DNA of 64,000 bases from Palsa-506 sp963709075 (GCA_963709075.1 CAVPUY010000017.1:1-64000); one strand, 5' to 3'; counted from the first letter of the stretch, positions 1 to 10,992 are shown. The notes: generated by a model not told the origin, from the sequence alone. Numbers and translations: made by a program.

Positions 1-1519
1 ATGGCGCCGCTGTCCGGGTGATCGACCGGCGGTCCGACCCCTTCCGGCCCTCGCGCGCATTGATCTTGCATGCCCGCACGCTGGAAGTGCTGCGCCCGCT
101 CGGAGTGACCCGGCGCTGCTGGCCCGGGCGGACACCGCGCCTGCGGCGGACCTGCATCTGGGTAGCCGCGTTGTCCGTGTCCGGTTCGCCGATCTTGCGC
201 TGCCGGATACCGCCTTCCCGCACCTGACGCTGATCCGGCAGATGGAGGTCGAGAGGGTGCTCGCGCGGGCACTGGCCGAGCGCGGGGTCGAGGTGGAGCG
301 TGGCACCGAACTGGTCAAGGTGCGCGATGGCCCCGGCGGCGCGCGGGTGGTCTTGCGGTCGCGGGCCGGGGTGGAAGAGGCCCTGTTCGGTTTCGTCGCC
401 GGCTGCGACGGCCCGGCCAGCACCGTGCGGGCCCAGGCGGGAATCGGATGGCCCGGCCGCGCATACGCGGCCGAGGTGGTGCTCGCCGACGCGGAACTCG
501 ATGCTGATCTCGCCGGGGGCGCGGCCCACGTCGTGACCGGCGGGCAGGGACTGCTGTTCCTGTTCCCCCTCGGCGAGCACGCCACGTGGCGGCTCCTCGC
601 GACCCGTCCGGCCAGCGCCGATCCGCTGCCGTCCGGGCAGCTGGGTCCCCCCGTCCCCGCCGCTGAGCTTCAGGCGCTGCTGGACCATGCGGGCCTGGGC
701 GCGCATATCACCGGCCTCGCGTGGTCCGCGCGGGTGGGGGTGCAGCATCGCGTCGCCGAACGGTTCGCCACGGCCGGCTGTATCTGGCCGGGGACGCCGC
801 CCACGCCTACTCCCCGGCCACCGGCCAGGGGATGAACGCCGCCATCCAAGATGCCGCGAATCTCGGCTGGAAGCTCGCGTTCGCGGCGTCGCAACCGGAC
901 GACCCTGCGGTCCTGCTCGGCTCCTAGAATCGTGAACGCGGCCGGTGGCGCGCCAAGTCCTCGCCATGACGCACCTGGTGTTCTGGGCGGAGGCCTCGCC
1001 GGCCGCCTTCCGTCGCTGGCACGCGGCAAGCTGGCGCCGCTCGCCGCACCCGCTGTGCCCGTGCTGATGCGCCGTCGCCGCCTGGTCGCCGCGGGGATCC
1101 GGCTGCTGTCGCAGTTGCGGGTGAGCTACCGCGGCAGCCCCTTGTCGGTGGAGGGAGCACCGCGGCCACATGGTGGGCCACGGGCCGGGGACCGGCTGCC
1201 CGACGAGAATGTCAGGTCCGCCGGGCACCCTGTCCGGCTGCACGAACTGCTCGCCCGGCCCGGCGTGCACGTGCTGCTCGATCGCGACGCGGACCGGATC
1301 GACACCCGGCCGCTGGGCCCGCTGGTCCACGTCCACCGCCTCACCGACGCTCCCGGCCGCGGCCTGATGGCCGTCCGCCCCGACGGCTATATCGGCCTGC
1401 GCTGCCGGATCGCCGACACGAACCAGCTCACCGCCTGGCTCTCGCTCGTCAAAGCCGGAACACCGGAACCCGGCTCCGCGCCCGCCCCCCGGCCAAGACC
1501 CACTGCCCCCCGCAACTGA
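1..1519 (+). pseudogene. Decayed FAD-dependent aromatic-ring monooxygenase (PheA/TfdB type), 5' end outside window
   Basis: The parts of one flavoprotein monooxygenase appear in order but in changing frames. Frame 3 (to about 106) gives VRVIDRRSDPFRPSRAL and an HARTLEVL motif. Frame 2 (107 to about 770) gives the middle substrate-binding region. Frame 1 (about 770-927) gives the conserved FAD-contacting segment LAGDAAHAYSPATGQGMN, then a TAG at 925-927 where a Tyr codon is expected before NRER. Frame 3 (about 948-1067) gives RPVARQVLAMTHLVFWAEA. Frame 2 (to 1519) gives the thioredoxin-like C-terminal region with GDRLPDENV and LHELLARPGVHVLL. At least four shifts plus a nonsense codon make this a true relic rather than one sequencing error. 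The N-terminal GxGxxG segment lies before base 1. Family assignment is firm; the substrate is unknown. Confidence 0.85.
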
Positions 1520-1629
1520 GACAGCAGCCGCAACGCCGTTTCACAGGGAGCCGGGATGGCTGGCGGCGGTGTGGAAGGACGCGGGCCGGAAAAGCGTTGG
1601 CCAGCTGGGGACCCCGGTAGCGATCCTGG

Positions 1630-4600
1630 GTGGGTATTTCCCCGCGCGCCGCTATGGAGACCGCAACTTTGACACCGCCGCTTGCTGAGCTGCGAGCACG
1701 CCTGCCCGGGCTGATGCCGCGCGACCGGCGTCGGCTGAGCCGGCGCCTGGACAGTACCGCCGCGCTGCGCGACCCGGCTGCGCGCGACTCGGCGCTCGGC
1801 CAGGTCGTCAACGAGCTGGAGGCGGCCGCCGCCACGGTCGAGGCACGGCGGCGCGCGGTGCCAGCGGTTTCCTACCCGCCGGAACTGCCGGTCAGCCGGC
1901 GGAAGCACGAGCTCGCCGCGGCCATCCGCGACAACCAGGTGGTCATCGTCGCGGGCGAGACCGGCTCGGGGAAGACCACGCAGCTGCCGAAGATCTGCCT
2001 GGAACTTGGCCGTGGCGTCACTGGCCAGATCGGGCATACCCAGCCCCGGCGGATCGCGGCGCGCAGCGTGGCGGAGCGGATCGCCGAGGAACTCGGCACC
2101 GAGGTCGGCGCGGCGGTCGGCTACAAGGTGCGGTTCACCGATAAGTCCAGCGACGACACCCTCGTCAAGGTGATGACCGACGGCATCCTGCTGGCCGAGA
2201 TGCAGCATGACCGGCAGCTGTTGCGTTATGACACCCTCATCATCGATGAGGCCCACGAGCGCAGCCTGAATATCGACTTCATCCTCGGCTACCTGAAGCG
2301 GCTGCTGCCCAGCCAGCCCGACCTCAAGGTCATCATCACCTCGGCCACGATCGACCCGGAACGTTTCAGCAAGCACCTCGGGGGCGCGCCGGTGATCGAG
2401 GTGTCGGGGCGCATGTACCCGGTCGAGGTGCGCTACCGGCCGCTGGCCGACCCGGACCGCCCCCGCGACGAGCCGAAAGACCAGGCGCAGGGCATCTGCG
2501 ACGCGATCGGCGAACTGCGCACCGAGGGATCGGGGGACGTCCTGGTCTTCCTCAGCGGCGAGCGGGAGATCAGGGACACCGCCGACGCGCTGGCCGAGCA
2601 GGCGGATCTGGCCGGCCTGGAGGTGCTGCCGCTGTACGGGCGGCTGTCAGCGGCCGAGCAGCACCGCGTCTTCGAGCCGCATCGGCGGCAGCGCGTGGTG
2701 CTGGCCACCAACGTCGCGGAGACCTCGCTGACCGTGCCGGGCATCAAGTACGTGATCGACCCGGGCACCGCGCGGATCTCCCGCTACAGCCAGCGGACCA
2801 AGGTGCAGCGGCTGCCCATCGAGCCGATCTCCCAGGCCTCGGCGGACCAGCGCAAGGGGCGGTGCGGGCGGACGTCCAACGGCATCTGCATCCGCCTGTA
2901 CAGCGAGGAGGACTTCGGCTCGCGGCCGGAGTTCGCCGACCCGGAGATCCTGCGCACCAGCCTCGCGTCGGTCATCCTGCAGGCGGCGGCGCTCGACCTC
3001 GGCGACGTCGCGGACTTCCCGTTCGTGGATCCGCCCGAGTCCCGCAACATCGCCGACGGTGTCCGGCTGCTGGAGGAACTGGGCGCGATCTCGCCGGGCG
3101 GTGCTGGCGCGGGGGGACGACCCCCCGGAACCCCCCGCTCGGGCACGACCCGGCTGACCGCCGTGGGACGAAAGCTGGCCCGGCTGCCGGTGGACCCGCG
3201 CTTCGGGCGGATGATCCTGGCGGCCGGGCACCAGGGATGCGTCCGCGAGGTGCTGATCATCACGGCGGCGCTGTCCATCCAGGACCCACGGGAGCGGCCC
3301 ACGGACGCCCGCGAGGCCGCGGACGCGATGCACGCACGCTTCGCCGAGCCGGGGTCCGACTTCCTTCCCTTCCTCACCCTGTGGGATTACCTGCACGCGC
3401 AGCAGCGCGAGCTGTCGGGCTCTGCGTTCCGCCGCATGTGCCGCCGCGAGCACCTGCATTACCTGCGGGTACGGGAGTGGCAGGACCTGCATGCCCAGCT
3501 GCGGCAGGCGGCCAGGGACGTCGGCATCGGCACCGGCCCCGATCGCGGCTCCCCCGAGCCGGGGGCGCGGTTCCCGGCGGACGTCGCGGACCGGGTGCAC
3601 ATGTCACTGCTGGCCGGTCTGCTCTCGCACATCGGGATGAGGGACACCGAACGCAGTCCTGGGGGGAAGCGGCGCGGGCCGCCGAGTTCGCCGGCGCACG
3701 CGGCGCCCGCTTCGCGATCTTCCCCGGCTCCTCGCTGGCGAAGAAGCCACCGCAGTGGGTGGTGGCGGCCGAACTGGTCGAGACCTCCCGGCTCTGGGCC
3801 CGGGTGGCGGCGCGCATCGAACCCGAATGGGCCGAGCCGCTGGCCGCGCACCTGGTCAAGCGCACCTACAGCGAGCCGCACTGGGATGCGCGGCGCGGTG
3901 CGGCGATGGCGCTGGAGCGGGTCACCCTGTACGGCCTGCCGATCGTGACGGCACGGCAGGTCAACTACGCGCGCGTCGATCCGGCGGCGGCGCGGGACCT
4001 GTTCATCTCCGGTGCCCTGGTCGAGGGCGACTGGCGGACCCACCACACGTTCTTCCACCGCAACCAGCGGCTGCTCGAAGAGGCGAGGGAGCTGGAGGAC
4101 AAGGCCAGGCGCCGCGGCATCGTGGCCGACGACGCGGCCCTGTTCGACTTCTACCACCGGCGGATACCCAAGGATGTGACCTCAGTCCGGCATTTCGACA
4201 CCTGGTGGAAGAAGGCGCGCGCCGACTCCCCCGATCTGCTGACGTTCACGTCCGCCGACCTCGTGGGCCCGGCCGCCGACCAGATCCAGCCCGCCGACTA
4301 TCCCGGCAGGTGGGGCGAGGTTCCGCTGTCGTATGAGTTCGCTCCCGGCGAGCCGGGCGACGGGGTGATCGCGGACATCCCGCTTGCCGCCCTGGCCCAG
4401 GTCAGCGGCGACGAGCTCGGCTGGCAGGTACCCGGCCGCCGCGAGGAACTGGTGACCGAGCTCATCAGGTCGCTGCCCAAGGATCTGCGCCGGTTGTTCG
4501 TGCCCGCGCCGGACACGGCCCGCGCCGTGGTCACCCGGCTGGGCGAGCCGCGCGGGAACCTGCTGGACGCGCTCGGCGCGCAACTCGGCCGCATCGCCGG

Positions 4601-5636
4601 CGTCCAGATTCCGCGGGACGCGTGGGATCTGTCCCGGCTGCCCGCCCATCTGCGGATCACGTTCCGGGTGACGGACTCCGGCCGCGAGCTGGCCAGCGGG
4701 AAAGACCTGGACGAGCTGCGCCAGTGCCTGCGGCCCCGGCTGCAGGCGATGCTGGACGAAGCGGCCAGCGACATCATCCGCACCGGGCTCCGCGACTGGA
4801 GCATTGGCATCCTGCCCAAGGTGGTCACCCGCGATCGGGTTACAGCGTACCCAGCGCTGGTGGACACGGGGGATGCGGTCGACGTCCGGCTGTTCGAGAC
4901 CGGAGCGGAAGCTCGCGCGGCCATGCTGCGGGGCACCCGCCGCCTGCTCCTGCTGCAGGTGCCGTCCGGCGTGCGCTCGATAGCCGACCGCCTGCCCAAC
5001 GAGCGGAAGCTGGCGATGAGCCGGAGCCCGTACCCGGGCATCGGCGCCCTGCTGGATGACTGCGCGGCGTGCGCGGCAGACCAGGCGATCGCCGAAGCTG
5101 GCGGGCCGAGCTGGGACGCCGATGGCTTCGCACGGCTGGTGACGCAGGCGCGGGACGCCCTGCCGCTGGCGACGGCCCGGGTGATGGACCTGGCCGGTCA
5201 GGTTCTTGAGGCAGCCCACGAGGCCGAGGTCAGATTGCAGCGCGCCGCCATCCCGGCGCTGGCGGCGGCGCTCGCCGACGCGCGCGGCCAGTTCGCCGCG
5301 CTGATCTACCCCCAGTTCGTCAGCGAGACCGGCCTGCGGCGGCTGCCCGACCTGGTCCGCTACCTGCGGGCGATCAGCCGCAGGCTGGACACCGCGGCGG
5401 CGGATCCGGGCCGCGACGCGCAGCGGATGGCGGTCGTGCGCACGGTGACGGAGGCCTACCAGCAGGCCGTCGCGGAACTTCCGGCCGCCCGCCGCTCCGA
5501 TCCGGACGTCCAGGCGGTCCGCTGGATGATCGAGGAGCTGCGGGTCAGCCTCTTCGCCCAGCTGCTGGGCACGTCCGGTCCGGTGTCGGAGAAGCGGATC
5601 CATGCCGCACTTGACCGGGTGATGGACGCGCACTGA
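1630..5636 (+). CDS. hrpA: ATP-dependent RNA helicase HrpA (DEAH box), one-base frameshift in a G run
   Basis: DEAH/RHA helicase, a cytoplasmic RNA-remodelling ATPase of about 1,300 residues. Reading frame 1 holds the helicase core: Walker A GETGSGKTTQ at about residue 109 (nt 1954), DEAH at nt 2245-2256, the TSAT motif near nt 2338, and QRKGRCGR near nt 2848, followed by the HA2/OB region. At 3661-3666 a run of six G breaks the frame. Adding one G gives SPGGEAARAAEFAGARGARF and joins frame 3, which runs uninterrupted to the stop at 5636 with the HrpA-specific C-terminal region (FAIFPGSSLAKKPPQWV and onward). The restored length, about 1,327 residues, is normal. GTG at 1630 and ATG at 1654 are both possible starts; neither has a strong ribosome site. 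Homopolymer under-call or a recent inactivating mutation cannot be told apart here. Confidence 0.93.
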
Positions 5637-5659
5637 CCATCGGCCCGGGCCGGCGCCTG

Positions 5660-6334
5660 TCAGCGGATGGCGTGAACGCTTGCATCGGTGATGGAGGTGT
5701 ACTCGCGGCTGGCCAGCTTGAGGAAAGCCGCGGTCCGGCCGAAGGTCTCCCCGATGGTGTGGCCGGCCAGCTGAGCCTGGTAAGCCCGGTACCGCGTCAT
5801 CTCCCACACCTGCCCGCGAGTCAACATCGAGGCGAGCGCAGGTTCTGGCACCGGCTTCCACGCCCAACCCGTGATATGCCCGCCACCTGCGCCGGGGCCG
5901 GGCTCACCGGGCCCGGTGAACTCAGCCAGATCGGCTTGGCCGCCGATCTGGTTCCGGACGAAACGCAGCCCCGTCAGGTCTTGCTCGACCAGCTCGCGCT
6001 CGGCGGGAGCCTGGGCTGCCATGGCGGCGTCGTAGGCCTGCGGGTGATGGCGGACCAAAGTGGCGTCCACGATAGTGACCCACCACACCGCCTCACCGAT
6101 CACCGCAAGAGCCCGCGCCCGGTCCCATGCCCGCACCTTGCACAGCCGCTCGCTGGTATCACCCAACGCGGTCAGCGACCACAGCAGCGCGCTCTTCTCA
6201 ACCGCTGGATCGCCCACATGCTCGCGATTCCACGCGGCCCGGCAGCCGACGCAGCAGAACCGGGCGTGCTCGCGGCGCGGCGCGAACAAGGCGCCGCACT
6301 GCTCACAGTCCCGGATATCGGCCACCACTGTCAT
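5660..6334 (-). CDS. Conserved hypothetical protein with N-terminal Cys-rich zinc-ribbon-like segment
   Basis: A 224-residue protein. The N-terminus has CEQCGALF followed by FCCVGC, a Cys-x2-Cys ... Cys-x2-Cys pattern typical of small zinc ribbons. The remaining ~190 residues are soluble and contain several Trp residues. I chose ATG at 6334 because AGGGGTGAAGGC lies directly upstream; the frame is open further upstream, but without protein-like sequence. It converges on hrpA with a 23-bp gap, so the two are not co-transcribed. I do not recognise a function. A zinc-dependent role is inference from the Cys spacing. Confidence 0.75.
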   Translation of the reverse strand: MTVVADIRDCEQCGALFAPRREHARFCCVGCRAAWNREHVGDPAVEKSALLWSLTALGDTSERLCKVRAWDRARALAVIGEAVWWVTIVDATLVRHHPQAYDAAMAAQAPAERELVEQDLTGLRFVRNQIGGQADLAEFTGPGEPGPGAGGGHITGWAWKPVPEPALASMLTRGQVWEMTRYRAYQAQLAGHTIGETFGRTAAFLKLASREYTSITDASVHAIR

Positions 6335-6586
6335 GCCTTCACCCCTGCAGGTACCGCGCCGCCGGCCAGTGCCCGCGGCCAATGACCATCGCCCCGTATG
6401 GCCGTAGATCCTCAAGCTCACCAATAGCAGCTGTGGGTAAACATCAGGTTGCCGGGCCCTGAACCCCAGGCACCGCCCTTTGCCGCGAGCAAGCGTGATC
6501 GCCACCGGCCCGTCTGCATCCGTGCGCCCGGCGCCAGGCTCGTTTTGCTCAGATGGCTCCCGCGTGGGCTCCCGGCCATCGCGTCC

Positions 6587-6982
6587 TTACCAAGGGAGCC
6601 GGGCCCTGCCTGCTGAGCTGTTCTCCCGGTGGTCCAGCACGGCCTGGATTCGTGCCGTCAGTTCGCGCCAGCTGAAGGGCTTGGTCACGTAATCATCGGC
6701 GCCAAGTTCGAGCCCGACCGCCTTGTCAACCTCGGTGTCCCTGGCACTCATCATGATCACCGGCACATCCGAGCGCTCGCGCAAGCTCCGGCAGACCTCG
6801 GTACCCGGCGGCCCGGGCAGCATCAGGTCAAGCAGCACCAGGTCCGCCCCGTCGCGGTCGAATGCCGCCAGCGCATCAGGGCCTGTCGCGCAGACAGCAA
6901 CATCGAAGCCCTCCTTGCGCAGCATGTAAGAAAGAGCGTCGCTGAACGACTCCTCATCCTCCACCACGAGCACCAACGCCAT
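6587..6982 (-). pseudogene. Truncated OmpR/RegX3-type response regulator: receiver domain only
   Basis: 131 residues. VLVVEDEES opens a complete receiver domain with phospho-acceptor Asp in LVLLDLMLPG, the Thr/Ser position in VIMMSARD, and the Lys motif ADDYVTKPF. Full members of this family are about 230 residues with a C-terminal winged helix. Here the coding sequence stops six residues after QAVLDHREN, so the DNA-binding domain is missing. ATG at 6982 is preceded by GGGGAAGG. No sensor kinase lies beside it. Most likely a 3'-truncated relic; a stand-alone receiver is less likely given the abrupt junk-like tail. Confidence 0.8.
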
Positions 6983-7262
6983 GCGGCCGCCTTCCCCACC
7001 GCCCATTTTCCTACTCTACCGATCTGGTTTCCGAGCGCCAGGCCATGCAACCGCAGCGGCGCAAAACCGCCCGATCCGGACGGCCGGCTGACCTATGACG
7101 GTGTCGCCGGTGAGCGTTCAGATCTGTGCGATCTGCACGCGGCGGTCATGGCTGCCCGGGTTCGGCGATGCGGCGATGACGTATGCCATCGCCGGCATGC
7201 GCGTGCTGAAGGATGGGCCTGATCAGCATCTGCCCGAACGGAATAGCGAGGGTTGAGCTGGT

Positions 7263-7640
7263 TTGATCGTCGGCCTGGCCTACTTCGCGGCAGTCAACGG
7301 CCTGGCCTACGTCGTGTCGCTCTACTTCCAGCTGGGACTTGGCCTGTCTGCCCAGCGCGCAGCCATCAGCCTGTCACCCCTGATGGTCGGCAAGCCGTGG
7401 GCGACGTCGCGCGAGAGGAGGCGGGCGCGGCGAGCGGCTCGCTCAACGCCGTGCAGCAGCTCGCCTCGGCGATCGGAGCGGCCGTCGTCGCCACTGTCTA
7501 CTTCGGCCACCTCAGCGCCGGGGCCGCTCAGGCGATGGCCAATCAGCGCCGCCGTCGGAGCCATCGTCGTCGCGTGTCTCGGTATCGTGTGGCTGATGCC
7601 ACGCAAAGCCCCACCTGAGGACGACACGCCGCCCGCCTAG
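7263..7640 (+). pseudogene. Remnant of DHA2-type MFS drug transporter
   Basis: Two hydrophobic stretches of a 14-TM major facilitator remain. The first (frame 3, from 7263) reads IVGLAYFAAVNGLAYVVSLY and continues to a typical loop with SAQRAAISLSPLMVG. The second (frame 2, about 7400-7540) has GAASGSLNAVQQLASAIGAA, the late-TM signature of DHA2 exporters. The last segment returns to frame 3 (AIVVACLGIVWLMPR) and ends at 7640. At least two shifts and a large internal deletion leave about a quarter of the gene. Nonfunctional. Confidence 0.75.
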
Positions 7641-7946
7641 TACCTGTGCAAAGGCTTCGCGACACCCAGGCCGCCCCGGGCCGCGGCACCGAGGTGTGCC
7701 AAGTCCAAACGAGGATCGTCTTGTCGAACCTGACACATGGGGCACAACGATCAAGAGCACAAGCTCGGGCTTTCCAGCGATGCCCGCTCGCATGGCGCCG
7801 GCGGGTGACGCCAGCAGGACAGGTGCTACGGCCTCTATAGAGGCCCTGCCGTCGTGACGTGCCTCAAGATCCGCTGCTACCCATCCTCGAGGGCTGGGCG
7901 CCCGGCTACGCAATGTGAACGCGCTGCTCCCAGTCACACCTGCCGA
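7641..7946. other. Intergenic stretch, no supported gene
   Basis: Short open frames exist on both strands, but none has protein-like composition, a recognisable motif and a ribosome site together. It lies between the MFS remnant and the 3' end of the sensor kinase, so it may hold that operon's terminator. I see no clear hairpin with a T tract. Confidence 0.4.
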
Positions 7947-9263
7947 CTATGCGTGCGCCTGCCTGGTTTCATCGTTACGGGTAGCTGAATGCCGATCGAC
8001 CAGTTCTGTTGCGGTTGCGGATGTCAGCGCGCGCGCGGCGGCTGTGGCTTGCGGGTGAAGGTTTCCGGGGGCATGTGGGGTGGGGCTGCTGGCCTGGGGA
8101 CCGGGGAAGGTGACTTCGACGTGCAGGCCGCCTTCTGGTTTCGGGCGGGCGGTGATGGTGGCGTGGTGAGCGTGAGCGATGGCCTGGACGATGGATAGGC
8201 CCAGGCCGAGTCCTTCGCTGCGGCTGGTGCGGTCTGGGGAGAGGCGCTGGAACGGCTGGAAGAGCCCGCTGATCGCGCTGCCGGGGACGGCGGGGCCGGT
8301 GTTGGCCACGGACAGGATGGCGCAGGAGTCCCTGGTGCCGGTGACGACATTGATCTGGCCGCCGGGCTGGTTGTGGTGCAGCGCGTTGTCGATGAGGTTG
8401 GCTGCCAGGCGCTCGGCTAGCTGCGGGCTGCCTGCTGCGGGTGCCGGGCTGAGCGCCGCGTAGACCGTCAGGTTCCGGTGCCGTGCTTCGGGTTGGCAGG
8501 TGGCCAGGATCTTGCTGGCCAGGTGGGCCAGGTCGAAGGGCTCGCGTTTGCCCAGGCCTGCCTGGCCGCGTGCCAGGGTGAGCAGCGCGTCGATGAGTTG
8601 TTGCTGTTGGGCGCCGGATGCCAGCACCCGTTCGTGGGCGGTGCCGAGTGATTCGATGCTGGCCTGGGGGTCGGCCAGGGCGACCTGGCTGATGACGCGC
8701 TGGCGGGCCAGCGGGGTGCGCAGTTCGTGGGCGGCGTTGGCGATGAACTGACGCTGGGCGTTAAAGGATGCCTCCAGCCGCTCCAGCAGCCCGTCGAAGG
8801 TGTCCCCCAGTTCCTTGAGCTCGTCCTGCGGGCCGGCCAGCGCCAGGCGCTTACTCAGGCTGGCGGCAGAGATCTGGCGGGCGGCTGCGGTGATGGTGCG
8901 CAGCGGCCGCAGCGCCCGTCCTGCGATGAACCAGCCGAGCCCGGCAGAGAGCACCGCAAGCAGGGCGAGCGCCAGTAGGGACCGGGACAACAGTTCGTGC
9001 AAGACAGTGCCGTGCTCTTGCACCGCCATGACGTTTGCCTGCTGTGCGCCGATCGTGCGGCACCCGAAGCCCGGCCCCCGGCAGATGGCGTTGGCGGCGG
9101 AGTTGCCGGTGAAGGCCTGGACGACCAGGGCGTAGGTGACGGCGAGCAGCGCGGCTCCGGAAACCAGGAACAGGCCGCCGTACCAGGCGGTCAGGCGCAG
9201 CCGCACGGTGTACCGCGGGCGCCCGGCATGGCGCGCCATCTGAGTGAGCTTGCGGACGGTCAT
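7947..9263 (-). CDS. Two-component sensor histidine kinase
   Basis: 438 residues, membrane-bound. TM1 is about residues 26-50 and TM2 about 94-114, with a ~43-residue extracytoplasmic loop that contains two Cys (CRGPGFGC), possibly a disulfide. A HAMP linker follows (about 115-166). The HisKA box NAAHELRTPLA places the phospho-accepting His at 179. The HATPase N box is NLIDNALHHN, with a G box in EGLGLGLSIV. The tail after about residue 385 is low complexity. The start overlaps the stop of the upstream response regulator by 4 bp (ATGA), so the pair is one translationally coupled unit. The signal is unknown. Confidence 0.93.
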   Translation of the reverse strand: MTVRKLTQMARHAGRPRYTVRLRLTAWYGGLFLVSGAALLAVTYALVVQAFTGNSAANAICRGPGFGCRTIGAQQANVMAVQEHGTVLHELLSRSLLALALLAVLSAGLGWFIAGRALRPLRTITAAARQISAASLSKRLALAGPQDELKELGDTFDGLLERLEASFNAQRQFIANAAHELRTPLARQRVISQVALADPQASIESLGTAHERVLASGAQQQQLIDALLTLARGQAGLGKREPFDLAHLASKILATCQPEARHRNLTVYAALSPAPAAGSPQLAERLAANLIDNALHHNQPGGQINVVTGTRDSCAILSVANTGPAVPGSAISGLFQPFQRLSPDRTSRSEGLGLGLSIVQAIAHAHHATITARPKPEGGLHVEVTFPGPQASSPTPHAPGNLHPQATAAARALTSATATELVDRHSATRNDETRQAHA

Positions 9264-9955
9264 GGTTGTGCCCCGATCCGGTACCCGGACCTGGGCACCG
9301 TGTCGATGAGCGGCGGGTCGCCAAGCTTGGCCCGCAGGCGGCTGACCGTGATCTTCACGGCGGCGGTGAACGGGTCGGCGTTCTCATCCCACACCCGGTC
9401 CAGCAGTTCCTCGGCCGACACGGCCCGGCCCGTGGCGGCGAGCAGAAGCTCCAGCACACCGAATTCCTTCGGGGCCAGATCGAGCTGCCGGCCTGCCCGC
9501 CAGGCGCGTCGCTGTGATGTGTCCACCATCAGGTCGCCGCGGCGCAGCACCGGCGAGATCGCCGGCTGAGCGCGGCGGAACAGCGCACCGATCCGAGCCA
9601 CCAGGACCGGGAAATCAAACGGCTTGGGCAGGTAGTCATCGGCACCCAGCCTGAGCCCGTCCACCAGGTCCTCCGTCGCTGCTGCGGCGGTGAGCATCAG
9701 TACCCGGCTGCGGCACCCGGCGGTCACTAGCCTGGCGCAGACCTCATCGCCGTACATGCCCGGCAGGTCGCGGTCCAGCACGATGACGTCATAGTTGCTG
9801 ACCAGGGCCCGCTCCAGCCCGGCCGGGCCATCGAGCGCCACATCGACGGCCATCTGGGCGTGACGCAGGCCGGTGGCCACGGTCTCGGCCATCTCCTGGT
9901 CGTCTTCGACCACCAGCACTCGCAACAGGCCCACCCCTTCCGCCGTGTCCCTCAT
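9260..9955 (-). CDS. OmpR/PhoB-family response regulator
   Basis: 231 residues. An N-terminal receiver domain (VLVVEDDQEM; phospho-acceptor Asp61 in VIVLDRDLPG; Lys in ADDYLPKPF) is followed by a winged-helix trans_reg_C domain (residues about 135-230) with EELLDRVWDEN and VSRLRAKLGDPP and the typical end SGYRIGA. It lies directly upstream of, and overlaps by 4 bp, the sensor kinase that is its likely partner. ATG at 9955 is used; a start about nine codons in, just before LLRVLVVEDD, is possible because no strong ribosome site precedes 9955. Confidence 0.93.
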   Translation of the reverse strand: MRDTAEGVGLLRVLVVEDDQEMAETVATGLRHAQMAVDVALDGPAGLERALVSNYDVIVLDRDLPGMYGDEVCARLVTAGCRSRVLMLTAAAATEDLVDGLRLGADDYLPKPFDFPVLVARIGALFRRAQPAISPVLRRGDLMVDTSQRRAWRAGRQLDLAPKEFGVLELLLAATGRAVSAEELLDRVWDENADPFTAAVKITVSRLRAKLGDPPLIDTVPRSGYRIGAQP

Positions 9956-10277
9956 CCAGGATGCCCGGCCCGGGGTTTCGGCACGGTATCGATGCCCACG
10001 CGGGACCTTGCCCGGGCAGGCCGCTACCCCGCCGCCGCGATCCGGGCCAGGGAGGTCCCAGCCGCCGATACCTTCCCGAAACCCCCTGCGCGCAAATCTG
10101 GAACCCGAGCTGACGAGTGCAGGCGAAGGGACCCGGATGCTGTTGGTGACACACGCGCGCGGCCAGCCGCGGCGCGGGCGGTGGCAGGCAGCCTTCGCAT
10201 GGTCACCGGGCCAGCCGCCCCCAGCGGTGCGGACCAGCGTAGAAGATCACATCACTCAGCAGGTTAGGGACGACGAC
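9956..10277. other. Divergent intergenic region between response regulator and lipoprotein gene
   Basis: 322 bp separating the start of the two-component operon (leftward) from the start of the lipoprotein gene (rightward). It must hold both promoters. Open frames here have no support as genes. I cannot point to a convincing -35/-10 pair or operator repeat. Confidence 0.4.
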
Positions 10278-10834
10278 ATGAATGACACCACCCGTGGCGA
10301 CCGGGCCCGGCAGCGGCGGCCGGGGCTGGCGCCGGCATGGATCCTGGCCGCCGCCAGCGTCGTCCTCACCCTGCTGGCAGCTGCCTGCGGCGGCTCGGCC
10401 ACCGCCGCAGGACGGGCGGGCGGCCAGACCCCCTACCGCAGTCCCTTGCCTACACGCAGTGCATGCGCACCCACGGCGAGCCTGGATTCCCCGACCCCAC
10501 CAGCCACGGGCAGATCACCTACGGTCCCGTCGATATCCACTCACCTCAATACCTGTCCGCCAACAAGACCTGTGAGCACTTGCTCGGCAGTCAGTCCCTG
10601 ACCGCCGCACAGAAACGGGAGCATCTCAGCCAGGCCCTCAGGTTCTCCGAGTGCATGCGCTCACACGGTGTACTGAACTTCCCCGATCCCCTGGTCGCCC
10701 AGGGGGGTAAGGCGGTGGGCTTCCGCATGCCCGGCGTCGATCAAAGTTCGCCACAATTCCAGGCCGCGGTGCAAGCCTGCCGCAAGTTCGAACCCGGGAT
10801 GGCCGGGCTGATGGCTGGTGGTGGTACGCGATGA
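10278..10834 (+). CDS. Putative lipoprotein with CMRSHGxxNFPDP repeats, one-base frameshift
   Basis: The N-terminus (ATG 10278, AGG-rich leader upstream) has charged residues, a hydrophobic stretch ILAAASVVLTLLAAAC and a lipobox LAAAC, so the mature protein should be lipid-anchored outside the cell. Frame 3 breaks at about 10443. One extra C in the CCC run gives RSPLAYTQCMRTHG and continues in frame 2 to 10834. Two copies of a Cys-Met-Arg-(S/T)-His-Gly ... Phe-Pro-Asp-Pro motif follow (QCMRTHGEPGFPDP and ECMRSHGVLNFPDP), a pattern common in actinobacterial exported proteins of unknown function. The restored product is about 185 residues. The lesion is a single base in a C run, so it could be a sequence error. 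Confidence 0.75.
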
Positions 10835-10849
10835 CCGGCACCACCGCTC

Positions 10850-10992
10850 GACCTGCTGCTGTTCCCCATGGTCGTGGGCCACGGCAAGCGCCTGTTCAGC
10901 GCCGACGGCACCAGGTCGGTCTGACACTCACCGGCTCGGAGACATTCAGCTCCGGGGTAGTGCACCTGATCTACCACCCGGCCAGCGGCTGA
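10850..10992 (+). pseudogene. C-terminal remnant of RibD/dihydrofolate reductase-like protein
   Basis: Reading DLLLFPMVVGHGKRLF and, after a one-base shift near 10921, LTLTGSETFSSGVVHLIYHP gives the last ~46 residues of the RibD_C-like reductase family common in actinobacteria. The rest of the gene is absent; the upstream bases belong to the lipoprotein gene. A degraded fragment without function. Confidence 0.6.

Noticed and set aside
1387..2376. 329-codon minus-strand frame
   Set aside because: Antisense to hrpA; no protein-like features.
4182..5867. 561-codon open frame on the minus strand opposite hrpA
   Set aside because: Antisense shadow of the conserved HrpA C-terminal region; no ribosome site or domain, typical of GC-rich DNA.
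7094..7262. Short plus-strand frame starting MTVSPVSVQICAICTRRS
   Set aside because: Too short, no family recognised, lies between a truncated regulator and an MFS relic; likely decayed sequence.
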